From: Amycolatopsis palatopharyngis | GTDB taxonomy: Bacteria; Actinomycetota; Actinomycetes; Mycobacteriales; Pseudonocardiaceae | Direction: 5' to 3' | DNA: 64,000 nucleotides | Assembly (NCBI RefSeq): GCF_003385185.1 | Contig: NZ_PQHZ01000005.1 | Location: forward strand, 62,001 to 126,000 | Part shown: positions 7,445 to 16,353 of the stretch, one piece after another | How positions within the stretch are numbered: position 1 is the stretch's first letter | Layout of the letters: each line of letters opens with the position of its first letter | Position numbers and translations under genes: made by a program | Notes under the pieces: generated by a model | Database searches by the model: none | The model's input: only the letters and a program-made list of their open reading frames with translations | Told to the model about the DNA's origin: nothing

Positions 7445-8524
7445 CTACAGCGGAATGCCGCTACTCTTCACTTGCCCTCCTTGGCTTTCGGCGATTGTTT
7501 CCGGATACCAGTCCGGCACACAGCCGATCTCCAGCACAGCGGCGGACCAGGTGAACCCCCCACCGACGCCCATCAGCATCACCCGCTGACCCGGCCGAAG
7601 CCTCCCGCTCTCCAGGAGGTGGGCGATTCCGGCAAACTGGTCGCCAGCACCGAGGTGACCCACGCCGCGGCTCCACGACCACAACGTGCGGTCACGGTCG
7701 ATGCCGAACCGGCGAAAGTAGTTCACGTCCAGCCTGCGCCTGCCGAAATGCGGCAGCACGAACCAATCGATGTCGCCCAGCTTCACTTCGGCCTCGTCGA
7801 GCGCGTACTCGACCGACTCGGCGTGCCGGGACGCCATCAGCGCGACCACCCGCTGCCCGGCCCGGCCACGAACGTAGGCCCTCGTGGTCTCGTCGATGTC
7901 GACCGGAACGCGCGTGGCCAGCGGCGCGTCGCCGAACGGGTCGTCCCCGCGGTGCATCCGTTCCAAAGCCGGCTCGCCAACGGTCACCAGCGAACGCAGC
8001 CGGGCGAATCCCGATCCTCTGGCAAGCACCAGCGCAGTCGCGCCGTCGGCGAAGACGGTGCCTGGATCCGTTCTCCAGCGGTCGATTCCCGGTGCACAGA
8101 AACGATCCGAAGTGGAGAGCAGTGCCGCCGCACCGCCGGTCGCTGTCAGGTACGCGGCCGCGAGTTCGAGTGCTGCCATGCCACCGTTGGAAGTCTGCCG
8201 CAGCTCGATGGCCGGCGACCGGTTTCCCACCGCGTGATGCTGGATATAGGACGCTGGAGCCCACATGTCGTGGCCTTGGTAATACGAGCAGGCGTGCAGG
8301 ACCAGTGCGATGTCCCCGGACGCGCAACCAGACCTTTCCAAGGCCGCGTGCGCGGCGGCGACTCCCATTTCCGGCGGGGAATCCTTTGCTATGGTCACCC
8401 CAGTCACCTGTGCCCGCCGTACCGCCTCCGCCTCGGCGAGGCCGAGCGCCACCGCGACCTCGGCGGGCATGGCGGGCGGCAGCCAACTCGCGGCCGCCCG
8501 CAGATACACGTCATCCCAGAGCAC
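7445..8524 (-). CDS. KSIII-like (DpsC/CerJ-type) acyltransferase-ketosynthase with Ser in place of the active-site Cys
   Basis: The protein has 359 aa and a FabH-like thiolase fold. GTG start at 8524 follows GGGAGG. The usual nucleophile position reads LRQTSNGGMAAL, so Ser112 stands where FabH has Cys, as I recall for DpsC of the daunorubicin pathway. The usual Asn motif near the C-terminus reads GHLGAGDQ, with Asp, as in CerJ-like enzymes. Such proteins either select a starter acyl-CoA (propionyl for DpsC) or transfer acyl groups to hydroxyls. It is the first gene of the minus operon and faces a DpsD-like AT across a 115-bp divergent region. A starter-loading role is the best guess. Confidence 0.87.
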   Translation of the reverse strand: MLWDDVYLRAAASWLPPAMPAEVAVALGLAEAEAVRRAQVTGVTIAKDSPPEMGVAAAHAALERSGCASGDIALVLHACSYYQGHDMWAPASYIQHHAVGNRSPAIELRQTSNGGMAALELAAAYLTATGGAAALLSTSDRFCAPGIDRWRTDPGTVFADGATALVLARGSGFARLRSLVTVGEPALERMHRGDDPFGDAPLATRVPVDIDETTRAYVRGRAGQRVVALMASRHAESVEYALDEAEVKLGDIDWFVLPHFGRRRLDVNYFRRFGIDRDRTLWSWSRGVGHLGAGDQFAGIAHLLESGRLRPGQRVMLMGVGGGFTWSAAVLEIGCVPDWYPETIAESQGGQVKSSGIPL

Positions 8525-8639
8525 GTTCCCGGTCCTCCCGCCTAGCCCCCGTCAAGAACAGAGCATTTCCCGGCGCTGTGGAACACGGCTGGAGCCCCGC
8601 TCTAGCAAACCTTGAAGCGCCCGCGAAAACCTTCGGTCC
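8525..8639. promoter_or_regulatory. Divergent promoter region between the set A operon (-) and the AT-KR-LLM operon (+)
   Basis: This 115-bp gap separates two divergent starts and must hold the promoters of both PKS operons. The GGGAGG ribosome-binding site of the KSIII gene lies at its left end. Copies of AACCTT occur at 8608 and 8628 (20 bp apart). No convincing -10/-35 pair could be fixed. Confidence 0.5.
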
Positions 8640-9638
8640 ATGCGATCGGGAAGCCGCGACGTGGTGCTCCTCTTTCCCGGCCAGGGTGCACAGCACAACC
8701 GCATGGCCGAGGGACTCTACGGTCATGATCCGGAGTTCACCCAAACCGTGGACACCGTGCTCGCCATGTTCTCCGACGGCGACCAGCTGCGTACGGATTG
8801 GCTGTCGGATGCGCCATCCCTGGCGATCGAGGACGTTCGCAGGGCACAACCTCTGCTGTTCACCATCGGCTACGCACTCGGGCGTATGGTGCTGAGCTGG
8901 GGTGTCCGTCCGGCGGCGCTGCTGGGCCACAGTGTCGGCGAACTGGTCGCCGCGACGCTCGCCGGGGTCTTCACCCCGCGCGCCGCCGTTGACCTGCTGA
9001 GCGATCGGGTCACCAAACTCGCAGGCACCCCGCCTGGCGGCATGCTGACCGTGTCCGCACAGGAGTCCGACCTGGCCTCGGTACTGGTCCGGCATCCTCG
9101 CGTCTCGGTCGGCGCGATCAACGCGCCACGGCAGATCGCGCTCACAGGCTTTCAGGCAGAACTCGGCGCAGCCGAGGAAGACCTGCGCGCAGCGGGTTAC
9201 ACCGTGCGTCGCGTCGCGGCCGGAAAGGCCTTCCACAGTCCGGCACTCGCCGGAGTCTTCGCCGGTCCGTATCCGATCGACGAGCACATCATGCACAGTC
9301 CACGGATCCCCCTGTGGTCGGCGTTCACCGCCAACCGGGTACTCACTCCCGACCCCTATTCCTGGGCGGGCCACCCCGCGGAACCGGTGCTCTTCTGGCC
9401 CACTTTGGAGAAGATCATGGCCGAAGGCCCCTGCCTGCTCGCAGATCTGGGACCGGGCCAGGGACTCGCCACCCTGGCGCGGCGCCATCCGGACGTTCGC
9501 TCCGGACGGAGCGCGGTGACCGCCCTGTTGCCGGTACGGGACCGCGACCCAGCGGTGGAGCGGGAAACCGGTGAACGTGCCCGTCAGATCCTGCTGGCGT
9601 GCCAGCGACATCAGAATCCACATGGGAGAACAAGGTGA
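8640..9638 (+). CDS. Stand-alone acyl-CoA:ACP acyltransferase (AT, DpsD-like context)
   Basis: The protein has 332 aa. FPGQGAQ at the N-terminus, GHSVGE (nucleophile Ser) and KAFHSP (catalytic His) define an acyltransferase of the FabD/PKS-AT family. The C-terminal part (LGPGQGLATLARRHP) is full length. It starts a plus-strand operon whose next gene starts inside its stop (GTGA). The neighbouring KSIII suggests a DpsC/DpsD-like starter pair, although it could equally charge one of the four ACPs. The extender specificity is not predictable by eye. Confidence 0.9.
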   Translation: MRSGSRDVVLLFPGQGAQHNRMAEGLYGHDPEFTQTVDTVLAMFSDGDQLRTDWLSDAPSLAIEDVRRAQPLLFTIGYALGRMVLSWGVRPAALLGHSVGELVAATLAGVFTPRAAVDLLSDRVTKLAGTPPGGMLTVSAQESDLASVLVRHPRVSVGAINAPRQIALTGFQAELGAAEEDLRAAGYTVRRVAAGKAFHSPALAGVFAGPYPIDEHIMHSPRIPLWSAFTANRVLTPDPYSWAGHPAEPVLFWPTLEKIMAEGPCLLADLGPGQGLATLARRHPDVRSGRSAVTALLPVRDRDPAVERETGERARQILLACQRHQNPHGRTR

Positions 9639-10372
9639 ACGAGAGACGCGTAGCCCTGATCACCGGATCTTCGTCCGGTATCGGTGCCGAGGTGGCCAGG
9701 AAGCTCTCCGCCAGTGGCCTACATGTCGTGATCAACTCCGCCCGCTCGACCGAAGCCGGTCAGGAACTCGCAGCGTCGCTGCCCGAGGCAGTGTACGTTC
9801 GCGGTGACATCTCCAAAAAGGACGAGGCGGAGAACCTCGTGGCCACCGCGGTCGAACACTTCGGCAGGCTGGACGTGCTCGTCAACAATGCAGGCGTGTC
9901 CCGTCCGATCCCACACGCCGACCTCGCCTCCGCGGATCTCGCGGTCTGGCAGGAAATTTTTGGGGTCAACGTGTTCGGCACCTGGCAGACGACGGTCGCT
10001 GCGATACCTGCGCTACAGGAAAGCGGGAACGCCGCGGTCGTCAACATCTCGTCGATCGCCGGCAGCAGACCCGCGGGCAGTTCGATTCCTTACGCTGTCA
10101 GCAAGGCGGCCATCGAGCACATGACGCGCTTGCTCGCCAACACCGTGGGCCCTGAGGTCAGGGTCAACGCCGTCGCCCCCGGGCTGATCGAGACGCCGTG
10201 GACGCAGGACAAGGATTTCTTCAAACCGATCGCCGAACAGGTCCGCCAGCGAACGCCACTGCGGCGGGTCGGCCTGCCCTCGGACGTCGCCGAAGCAGTG
10301 CACGCGCTGATCTTCTCGACCTACACCACCGGTCAGGTACTGCTTGCCGACGGCGGCGCGCACCTCATCTGA
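9635..10372 (+). CDS. Short-chain dehydrogenase/reductase, FabG-like ketoreductase
   Basis: The protein has 245 aa. GTG start at 9635 follows GGGAGAA and overlaps the AT stop. TGSSSGIGAEVA is the NADP(H)-binding glycine motif, NNAGVS the central motif, and SSIAG followed by YAVSK gives the Ser-Tyr-Lys catalytic set. The protein ends in LADGGAHLI. It differs from the ActIII-type reductase at 14062, so it probably reduces a beta-keto group on the short set A chain or acts in tailoring. The operon partners are the AT and an F420-type oxidoreductase. Confidence 0.9.
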   Translation: MNERRVALITGSSSGIGAEVARKLSASGLHVVINSARSTEAGQELAASLPEAVYVRGDISKKDEAENLVATAVEHFGRLDVLVNNAGVSRPIPHADLASADLAVWQEIFGVNVFGTWQTTVAAIPALQESGNAAVVNISSIAGSRPAGSSIPYAVSKAAIEHMTRLLANTVGPEVRVNAVAPGLIETPWTQDKDFFKPIAEQVRQRTPLRRVGLPSDVAEAVHALIFSTYTTGQVLLADGGAHLI

Positions 10373-10406
10373 GTGAACAAGACACCGTGCATCAAGGAGG
10401 ACTGCC

Positions 10407-11441
10407 ATGCGCCTAGGCGCGAATCTCATTTACCAGGGAGCCGGCGAGCTGGCGCGTGCCGCCGAAGCCCTCGGCTACGATCTCGTGCTCGCCGCCGAGG
10501 GCTACCGGGCCGATGCTGCGAGCGTGCTCGGCCTTGTCGCCGGGCAGACCGAGCGCATCGGTCTCGCCTCCGGTGTCATGCAGATCCCCGCCCGTCCCCC
10601 GGGCACCGCGGCGCTCACCGCTGCCACCCTCGATGCGCTGAGCGAAGGTCGGTTCCGGCTCGGCCTCGGTGTCTCCAACCCGCATGTCTCCGACGGCTGG
10701 TACGGAGTCCGGTTCGACCAGCCGCTCGGCCGCACCCGGGAGTACGTCGACATCGTCCGCAGGGCATTGGCGGGCGGTCCGGTCCGCTACTCGGGTACGC
10801 ACTTCTCCCTTCCTTCGTACGGCAAAGAGGACGCGCCGCTGCACCTGTTCACCGAGCGCCCGAGCACGCAGATCCCGCTGTACCTGGCCGCTGTGGGTCC
10901 GAAGAGCCTCCAACTCGCCGGTGAGCTGGCCGACGGCTGGCTGAGTGGTTTCACGACGCCGGAGCACGTGGCGAAGTCGGTGGCCGAGATCCGCAGCGGC
11001 GCCGAGCGTGCCCGTCGCGACCTCGACGGGTTCGCGATCGTCCCGTTCGTGGCGATGCAGGTCGGTGACGACCTCAGCGAGGCGGCGAACGCCTTACGTA
11101 CGCACTACACGTTTTTGCTCGGTGTCGGTGACCCGAAGGACAACTTCTACTGCGGCCTCGCCCGGCAGATGGGCTTCGAGAAGGAGATCGCTGTGTTTCG
11201 CGATCTCCTCATGTCCGGCGACCGGCCCGCCGCCGCGGCCGCGGTCCCGCTGGACTTCATCGACCGCACCGCCCTGATCGGCCCGCTCCCTCGTGTCGCC
11301 GAGCGGATGACAGCGTTCGCCGAGGCGGGTGTGACGACGCTCAGCATCATGGTCTCGGCCAACGTCACCGGTACTGAGGGCCGATTGGAAATCCTGCGGC
11401 AGGCCGCACAGGCACTCGAACTGTCCGGCGTCGACGGCTGA
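10407..11441 (+). CDS. Luciferase-like (LLM) F420-dependent oxidoreductase
   Basis: The protein has 344 aa. AAGGAGG lies 7 bases before ATG 10407. The sequence shows LLM-class features: MRLGANLIYQGAGELARAAE at the start, the EALGYDLVLAAEGY strand-helix, GRFRLGLGVS and VDIVRRAL. These enzymes use F420 (or FMN) to reduce or oxidise small molecules. Several type II PKS clusters contain one for ring reductions. A rare TTA codon sits at 11094-11096 (codon 230), so translation may depend on the bldA tRNA. The substrate is unknown. Confidence 0.85.
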   Translation: MRLGANLIYQGAGELARAAEALGYDLVLAAEGYRADAASVLGLVAGQTERIGLASGVMQIPARPPGTAALTAATLDALSEGRFRLGLGVSNPHVSDGWYGVRFDQPLGRTREYVDIVRRALAGGPVRYSGTHFSLPSYGKEDAPLHLFTERPSTQIPLYLAAVGPKSLQLAGELADGWLSGFTTPEHVAKSVAEIRSGAERARRDLDGFAIVPFVAMQVGDDLSEAANALRTHYTFLLGVGDPKDNFYCGLARQMGFEKEIAVFRDLLMSGDRPAAAAAVPLDFIDRTALIGPLPRVAERMTAFAEAGVTTLSIMVSANVTGTEGRLEILRQAAQALELSGVDG

Positions 11442-11582
11442 GCCGCGGAGCGGGGCACTTCGTCGCTCCAGGTGGGACTTTCTCGCAGCTCATGCGCGAA
11501 AGCCGCACAGGGCCGTGTCGATCAGAAATGCGGTCCGGCAACAGGCCTCGCGCCTCCACACGGTGCGGGTGGCACCGTGCCG

Positions 11583-12011
11583 CTACAAGGTATGGTCAGC
11601 GCTGACTTCGCGCTCCTGGGCCAGCAGCCGCCCGTCCTGGCGCACCAGCACGTCCTGCACCGAACAGCTCGGAGTCGGCAATGCGACCGGATCCCCTGGC
11701 TTGGTCGCCAGCACCACCGCGTAATAACTCGTGACGATCGAGCCGTCATCCTGGGGCATGACCTTCAGCATGTTGAACCAGTGACGCCGCTGCGTCGGGT
11801 CGTCGCCGTAGCGTCGTTCCTGGTACTCGCTCAACGCCGCGACGATACCCGCTCGCCCGTGCGCCGCAGGCGCACCGCGGACATGGCCGAACACACCGTC
11901 CTCGGTGAAGGTGTCCGCGAACTCCTCGAACCGCAACGCATCGAGGTACTGGACCTGGGTGGCATAGAACTGCTGGATCTCGACATAGAGATCAGTGAAG
12001 GGCTGGTTCAC
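11583..12011 (-). CDS. NTF2-like/SnoaL-like small enzyme (copy 1)
   Basis: The protein has 142 aa with a cone-shaped NTF2 fold signature. Start taken at GTG 12011 because the protein then begins with the helix of the fold; longer in-frame starts give an unlikely Arg-rich leader. It shares many positions with the protein at 27740: QYLDALRFEEFADTFTEDG, then QRRHWFNML, then QDVLV. This resembles beta-subunit-like proteins of aromatic ring dioxygenases and SnoaL-type proteins, which in type II PKS clusters act as cyclases or hydroxylation partners. It is divergent from the aromatase/cyclase. The exact role is not known. Confidence 0.75.
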   Translation of the reverse strand: MNQPFTDLYVEIQQFYATQVQYLDALRFEEFADTFTEDGVFGHVRGAPAAHGRAGIVAALSEYQERRYGDDPTQRRHWFNMLKVMPQDDGSIVTSYYAVVLATKPGDPVALPTPSCSVQDVLVRQDGRLLAQEREVSADHTL

Positions 12012-12042
12012 GCGCAGTAGCCTCACGGCTGCTACTCGACGG

Positions 12043-12085
12043 CACCTCAAGGACACCTCAAGCGGACTACGGAAGCGTCCTTGAG
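12043..12085. promoter_or_regulatory. Candidate SARP-binding direct repeats in divergent promoter
   Basis: CACCTCAAG occurs at 12043-12051 and again at 12054-12062, an exact 11-bp period. On the other strand this reads CTTGAGG, spacer, CTTGAGG. An inverted copy, GTCCTTGAG, lies at 12077-12085 against CTCAAGGAC at 12046-12054. SARP activators bind heptamer direct repeats spaced by one helical turn, so this is a plausible target of the SARP encoded at 29169. The site lies between the NTF2-like gene and the aromatase/cyclase gene. Confidence 0.5.
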
Positions 12086-12086
12086 T

Positions 12087-13034
12087 ATGACCGAGGCCCA
12101 GATTCACGGCGACTACGCCGAACACGACATCGTGCTCAACGCCCCGCCGTCACGGGTGTTCGACCTGATCGCGGACGTGAGGCGCTGGCCGCTGATGTTC
12201 TCCCCGTGTGTGCATGCCGAAATTCTCGACCGCGGCCCCGATTCAGACCGGATCCGGCTCTGGGCACGCACTGGTGACTCCGTGCGCAGCTGGACCTCAC
12301 GGCGCACACTGAACGAGGCCGCGACACGAGTCGACTTCGAACAGGAGAACAGCAAGCCCCCGCTGGCTGCGATGGGTGGTCACTGGCGGGTCGACGGGGA
12401 GCGCCTGGTGCTCGCACATCACTGGGCCCTGACGGACCCAACTCCGCAAAGCGAGAAATGGGCCTCCGACGTCCTGGACGCCAACAGCAACGCCGAGACC
12501 GCCGCTGTGCGGGAATGGGCGGAATACGGCGACGACTTCGACGATATCGTGTTCTCCTTCAGTGACGAGGTCGCGATTCCCGCGAAAGCACAGGCGGTCT
12601 ATGACTTCCTACATCGTTCGGACCTGTGGCCGGAGCGCCTGCCGCACGTGGTCTCGCTCAACCTGCAAACTGACGCCGCGTCCGAGGCCGCCGGCGGCGT
12701 CGAGGTGCAGACAATGACAATGGAGACCAGGGCCCACGACGGCGGTGCGCACACCACCCGTTCGATCCGACTCTGCTGGCCACACGAGCGCATTCTGTAC
12801 AAGCAGACTGTCGTACCGCACGGCCTCCAAGCGCACACTGGGGAATGGCTGATCGTCCCGGACGAGAACGGTGTCCGGGTGCAGGCCACACACCGAGTCG
12901 CGCTTGACCCGAAACAGATCGAAGACACCTTCGGTGCGGGGACGACACTCGCGCAGGCGCGCACCAAGACCGCGGAACTGCTGCGCCGCAACAGCATTGC
13001 CACGCTCGGGCGGGCTCTCGAGTTCCTGACGTGA
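12087..13034 (+). CDS. Didomain polyketide aromatase/cyclase (SRPBCC fold)
   Basis: The protein has 315 aa with two START/SRPBCC-like halves: about residues 6-150 (HDIVLNAPPSRVFDLIADV, then WPLMFSP) and 160-310 (EVAIPAKAQAVYDFLHRSDL, then WPERLPHV). This is the layout of didomain aromatase/cyclases that fold and dehydrate the first ring after C9 ketoreduction. Start ATG 12087 was chosen; an in-frame TTG lies 6 bases upstream. Its presence together with the ActIII-like reductase at 14062 argues that set B makes a C9-reduced aromatic polyketide. Confidence 0.92.
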   Translation: MTEAQIHGDYAEHDIVLNAPPSRVFDLIADVRRWPLMFSPCVHAEILDRGPDSDRIRLWARTGDSVRSWTSRRTLNEAATRVDFEQENSKPPLAAMGGHWRVDGERLVLAHHWALTDPTPQSEKWASDVLDANSNAETAAVREWAEYGDDFDDIVFSFSDEVAIPAKAQAVYDFLHRSDLWPERLPHVVSLNLQTDAASEAAGGVEVQTMTMETRAHDGGAHTTRSIRLCWPHERILYKQTVVPHGLQAHTGEWLIVPDENGVRVQATHRVALDPKQIEDTFGAGTTLAQARTKTAELLRRNSIATLGRALEFLT

Positions 13035-13220
13035 GCATGGTCAATGGTGACCAGTGCCGCGCAGGATGTTCCACATCGTCCGGCACACCGTGTCCACGGC
13101 GTGGTTGACCCAACGCACGAGGCGGTTGTTGCCCACCGAGGCACGGCTGCCGGCAACACGCGCATTGCCCACGCTGACGCGGTCTCAACCGCACGCGCAG
13201 AACCAGAACGTGCCCTCGCC
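13035..13220. other. Intergenic gap between convergent genes, nothing recognised
   Basis: This 186-bp convergent gap lies between the aromatase/cyclase and the O-methyltransferase. Reading frames here have no recognisable protein, and no clear hairpin terminator was found. Confidence 0.4.
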
Positions 13221-14027
13221 CTACCGGCTGCGGCGCCAGTACACGCTGAACTCGTCGATCTCCTTGATGGGGTCGCCCTCGATGCCTTCCTTGCGTCGGA
13301 ACTCCTGCACTGCCTCGCGGCAGGACGGGATCATGTAGTCATCGATGATGACGAAGCCGCCGACCGAGAGCTTTGGGTAAAGGTGCACAAGCGCATCCAT
13401 TGTGGACTCGTAGAGATCACCGTCGAGCCGTAGCACGGCCAGTTGCCGGACGGGCGCGGCGGGCAGGGTGTCGCAGAACCAACCGGGCAGGAACTCCACC
13501 TGCTCGTCCAGTAGGTCGTAGCGCCGAAAGTTCTCCCGCACGGTTTCCTCGGAGACGCCGAGTACTTCATTGAATTCGTGCAGGTTGAGCTCCAAGTCCA
13601 GGGGATGGCTCGACTCGTCGACCTTCGGGATCCCCTCGAAGGAGTCGGCGAGCCAGACCTTGCGGTCTTTGATTCCGTAGGCCTTGAGGAGTCCGCGGGC
13701 AAAAATGCAGGTACCGCCGCGCCAGACGCCGGTCTCGATGAAGTCGCCAGGGACGCGCTCCGCGATCACCTGCTTCAAACAGCTCTCCACGTTGTCCAGC
13801 CTGATCATGCCGATCATCGTGTGCGCGACGCTCGGCCAGTCGGCTCCTGAGTTCCTTGCCTCTTTGTCGTGCGTGGCGTCATCGAATATCGGATTGGGGA
13901 TCGCTGGGTCTTCGTAGATGACGTTTACCAGTACCTTCTTCAGCAAGGTGAGGTAAAGTTCTCTGCCGGTCTCTGTGAGGTCTTGCAACTGGGCTCCCTT
14001 GATCTGGTGAACAACCCGCCGTGTCAT
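13221..14027 (-). CDS. TylF/MycF-type SAM-dependent O-methyltransferase
   Basis: The protein has 268 aa. [10 protein letters not shown] is the SAM-binding loop, [10 protein letters not shown] follows, and [15 protein letters not shown] with VIIDDY gives the metal-binding Asp residues of the macrocin O-methyltransferase family. These enzymes methylate hydroxyls of sugars already attached to polyketides. The gene lies downstream of the set B minimal PKS and ketoreductase on the same strand, after a 34-bp gap. A sugar or aglycone hydroxyl is the likely target. Confidence 0.9.
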   Translation of the reverse strand: MTRRVVHQIKGAQLQDLTETGRELYLTLLKKVLVNVIYEDPAIPNPIFDDATHDKEARNSGADWPSVAHTMIGMIRLDNVESCLKQVIAERVPGDFIETGVWRGGTCIFARGLLKAYGIKDRKVWLADSFEGIPKVDESSHPLDLELNLHEFNEVLGVSEETVRENFRRYDLLDEQVEFLPGWFCDTLPAAPVRQLAVLRLDGDLYESTMDALVHLYPKLSVGGFVIIDDYMIPSCREAVQEFRRKEGIEGDPIKEIDEFSVYWRRSR

Positions 14028-14061
14028 GGTTGTGTTCGCGCCGGTTCCGGCAACTCCTTGC

Positions 14062-14844
14062 TCAGTAGTTGCCGAGACCGCCGCAGACGTTGAGGGCCTG
14101 CGCCGTCACGGCGTTGGCGCCGGAGCTGACCAGGTAGTCGACCATCGCGGCCACCTCTTCGGGCACAACGTAGCGGCCGATCGGGACCCGAGCGCTGACA
14201 CGCTCCTTGACCTCGTCCAACGACACGTCCCAGATACTCGAGTACGCCTGACGCACCCGCTCCGCCATCGGCGTCTCGACGAATCCAGGACATACCGCGT
14301 TCACTGTGACACCGGTCTTGGCCAACTCCAGCCCCAGCGCCTTGCTGAAGCCGACCACGCCGTGCTTGGCGGCCGAGTACGGCGCGCCATGGAGCACGCC
14401 TTGTTTTCCGCCGGTAGAGGCGATGTTGATGATCCGCCCCCAGCCCCGATCCAGGATCCCGCCGTTGTTCAGCACCTCCTTGGTCATCACGAAGACACTG
14501 TTGAGGTTCGTGTTGATCACGTCGAACCACAGCTCGTCCGCGATATCCTTGGTGACCCCGCCACCGGACCGTCCCGCGTTGTTGATCAGGATGCTGATGG
14601 GCCCGAAAGCATCCTTCGCCGAACGGACCAGCGACCGGATATCGTCAGCTTCCGTGACGTCGCAGGTCTGGCCGTCTACCTCATAGCCTGCGTCCCGCAG
14701 GGACTTGACGGTCTGCGCCAGCCTGTCCGCGTTCCGTGCTCCGATGTAGACCTTCGCACCACCGCGGGCCAAGCTTCTGGCGATCTCCAGTCCTATACCG
14801 CTGGTGGCACCCGTCACGAGTGCGACCTGGTCAGCCTCAGCCAT
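14062..14844 (-). CDS. ActIII-type polyketide ketoreductase (C9 reductase)
   Basis: The protein has 260 aa. [12 protein letters not shown] binds [18 protein letters not shown] is the motif seen in ActIII-like reductases, IASTGG and YSAAKHG carry the catalytic Ser-Tyr-Lys, and [15 protein letters not shown] matches the substrate-loop region of the family. Such enzymes reduce the C9 keto group of the nascent poly-beta-ketone after its first cyclisation. It lies between ACP-B (14871) and the O-methyltransferase, so it belongs with set B. Confidence 0.94.
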   Translation of the reverse strand: MAEADQVALVTGATSGIGLEIARSLARGGAKVYIGARNADRLAQTVKSLRDAGYEVDGQTCDVTEADDIRSLVRSAKDAFGPISILINNAGRSGGGVTKDIADELWFDVINTNLNSVFVMTKEVLNNGGILDRGWGRIINIASTGGKQGVLHGAPYSAAKHGVVGFSKALGLELAKTGVTVNAVCPGFVETPMAERVRQAYSSIWDVSLDEVKERVSARVPIGRYVVPEEVAAMVDYLVSSGANAVTAQALNVCGGLGNY

Positions 14845-14870
14845 GTTTCCTCCGAACTCTCTACTTCGTC

Positions 14871-15131
14871 TCAGCTCGTCGTGCCTACGAGGTCGTGCAC
14901 CCTGTCGAGCATCGCCCGTGGTGTGTCCAGATCACCGAGCTCGTCATCCGGGATCGCGACGCCGAACTCTCTGCCGATCACCGCCGCGGTCTCCATCAAC
15001 GCAAGCGAGTCGTAACCGAGATCCTCGAAAGGCAGGTCGAGGATGTCCCCGTTCAGGTCGACTTCATCGTCGGATCCCGCGCATGCGGCGAGTATCCGGC
15101 GCAGATCGTCGATGGTGATCCCGTTGCTCAT
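14871..15131 (-). CDS. Type II PKS acyl carrier protein (ACP-B)
   Basis: The ACP has 86 aa from ATG 15131, with the phosphopantetheine Ser42 in DLGYDSLALMET. It is a paralogue of ACP-A: both share TIDDLRRIL near the start and the same active-site block. It lies 16 bases after the CLF-B stop and serves KS-B/CLF-B. Confidence 0.94.
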   Translation of the reverse strand: MSNGITIDDLRRILAACAGSDDEVDLNGDILDLPFEDLGYDSLALMETAAVIGREFGVAIPDDELGDLDTPRAMLDRVHDLVGTTS

Positions 15132-15147
15132 CCGCTTCTCGTTCCTC

Positions 15148-16353
15148 TCAGTCATTGAACTCGCGCAAGACGACTGCCGCGTTGAATCCCCACTTGCCGC
15201 GGGCCAGTACGAGCGCGTTGCCGACCGGCCCGTACCTTGGCTCACCCCGGACCAGGTCGATCCCGTATGCGGACGGGACATCCGCTACTTCTGGTGTCGC
15301 GGGGATGACACCATCCCTTATGGACAGCAAGGCGGCCACGACGTCCAGCGGCCCGCCCCCGGAGAACAGGCGTCCGGTCAACACCTTGGGCGCGGTCACC
15401 GGCACGCCGTTGTGGCCGAAGACGCCGCGGATCGCCTCGGCTTCCTGACCATCCAACTCGGGTATCCCAGCCGCATCGGCGAAGACCACGTCGACCGCGG
15501 CGGGCGTCAGCCCGGCATCCATCAACGCCAGTTCGGCCGCCCTGCGCAGACCCGGCGGACGCGGGGACCCCGGCGCTGGGTCGAAGGTCGAGGCATAGCC
15601 TGCGATCTCGCCGTATACCTGACCTGCCCCCCGGCCGCGCGCGGTGGCGACATTCTCCGTGACCAGGATCGCGCCACCTTCACCTGGCAGATAACCGTCG
15701 GCGGCACTGTCGAAGGGCAGGTAACCGGTCGAACTCACCCGACCACCAGAAAGGTGCGACACCCAGCCCCAGGGGTCGAAGGCCGAGTCGACGCCGCCGG
15801 CGAGAACCAACCCGGTACCGTCTCGGACGGTACGCCGGGCGTGGCCGAGCGCGTCCAGGCCGCCCGCCTGCTCGGCCACCAGCGCCTTGCTCGGGCCGCG
15901 CATCCCGTTCCGGATCGAGATCTGGCCGGTATTGACCGCGTAGAACCATGCGAACGACTCGTACACACTGACGTACTGCGGCCCCTTCTCCCACAGCTTG
16001 GCGAATTCCTTGTGCGTGAACTCGAAGCCGCCGAGCGCGTTGGAGGTCACCACGCCCATGTCGTAATCGACCAAGGTGGACGGATCCACGCCCGCGTCGG
16101 AGAGCGCCCAGTCGGCGGCGGCGAGCGCGAACTGGGTGGAGATATCGGTCTGTGGCAGCAGTTTTTTCGGGATGTGTTCTTTGGCGACGAAGTCGTGTAC
16201 CTGTCCAGCCAACCGCGCCGGATACTTCGACGAGTCGAAGCGGGTCAGCACATCGATCCCGCTGCGACTGTCGACCGTGGCCTTCCAGAAGTCCTCGGCC
16301 CCCAGCCCGTTCGGGGCCACCACACCGAGTCCGGTCACCACTGTCCTGGTCAT
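15148..16353 (-). CDS. Type II PKS chain length factor, KS-beta (CLF-B)
   Basis: The protein has 401 aa from ATG 16353, the start that overlaps the KS-B stop (ATGA) and gives the same length as CLF-A. Gln162 in [16 protein letters not shown] replaces the catalytic Cys. It pairs with KS-B to fix chain length of the second polyketide chain. Its many identities with CLF-A suggest a common origin. The residues lining the end of the chain tunnel would have to be compared to predict different lengths. Confidence 0.95.
   Translation of the reverse strand: MTRTVVTGLGVVAPNGLGAEDFWKATVDSRSGIDVLTRFDSSKYPARLAGQVHDFVAKEHIPKKLLPQTDISTQFALAAADWALSDAGVDPSTLVDYDMGVVTSNALGGFEFTHKEFAKLWEKGPQYVSVYESFAWFYAVNTGQISIRNGMRGPSKALVAEQAGGLDALGHARRTVRDGTGLVLAGGVDSAFDPWGWVSHLSGGRVSSTGYLPFDSAADGYLPGEGGAILVTENVATARGRGAGQVYGEIAGYASTFDPAPGSPRPPGLRRAAELALMDAGLTPAAVDVVFADAAGIPELDGQEAEAIRGVFGHNGVPVTAPKVLTGRLFSGGGPLDVVAALLSIRDGVIPATPEVADVPSAYGIDLVRGEPRYGPVGNALVLARGKWGFNAAVVLREFND

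Noticed and set aside
8511..9623. A 370-aa open frame antisense to the AT gene
   Set aside because: It is a GC-rich shadow frame of a gene with clear AT motifs; its protein has no recognisable fold.
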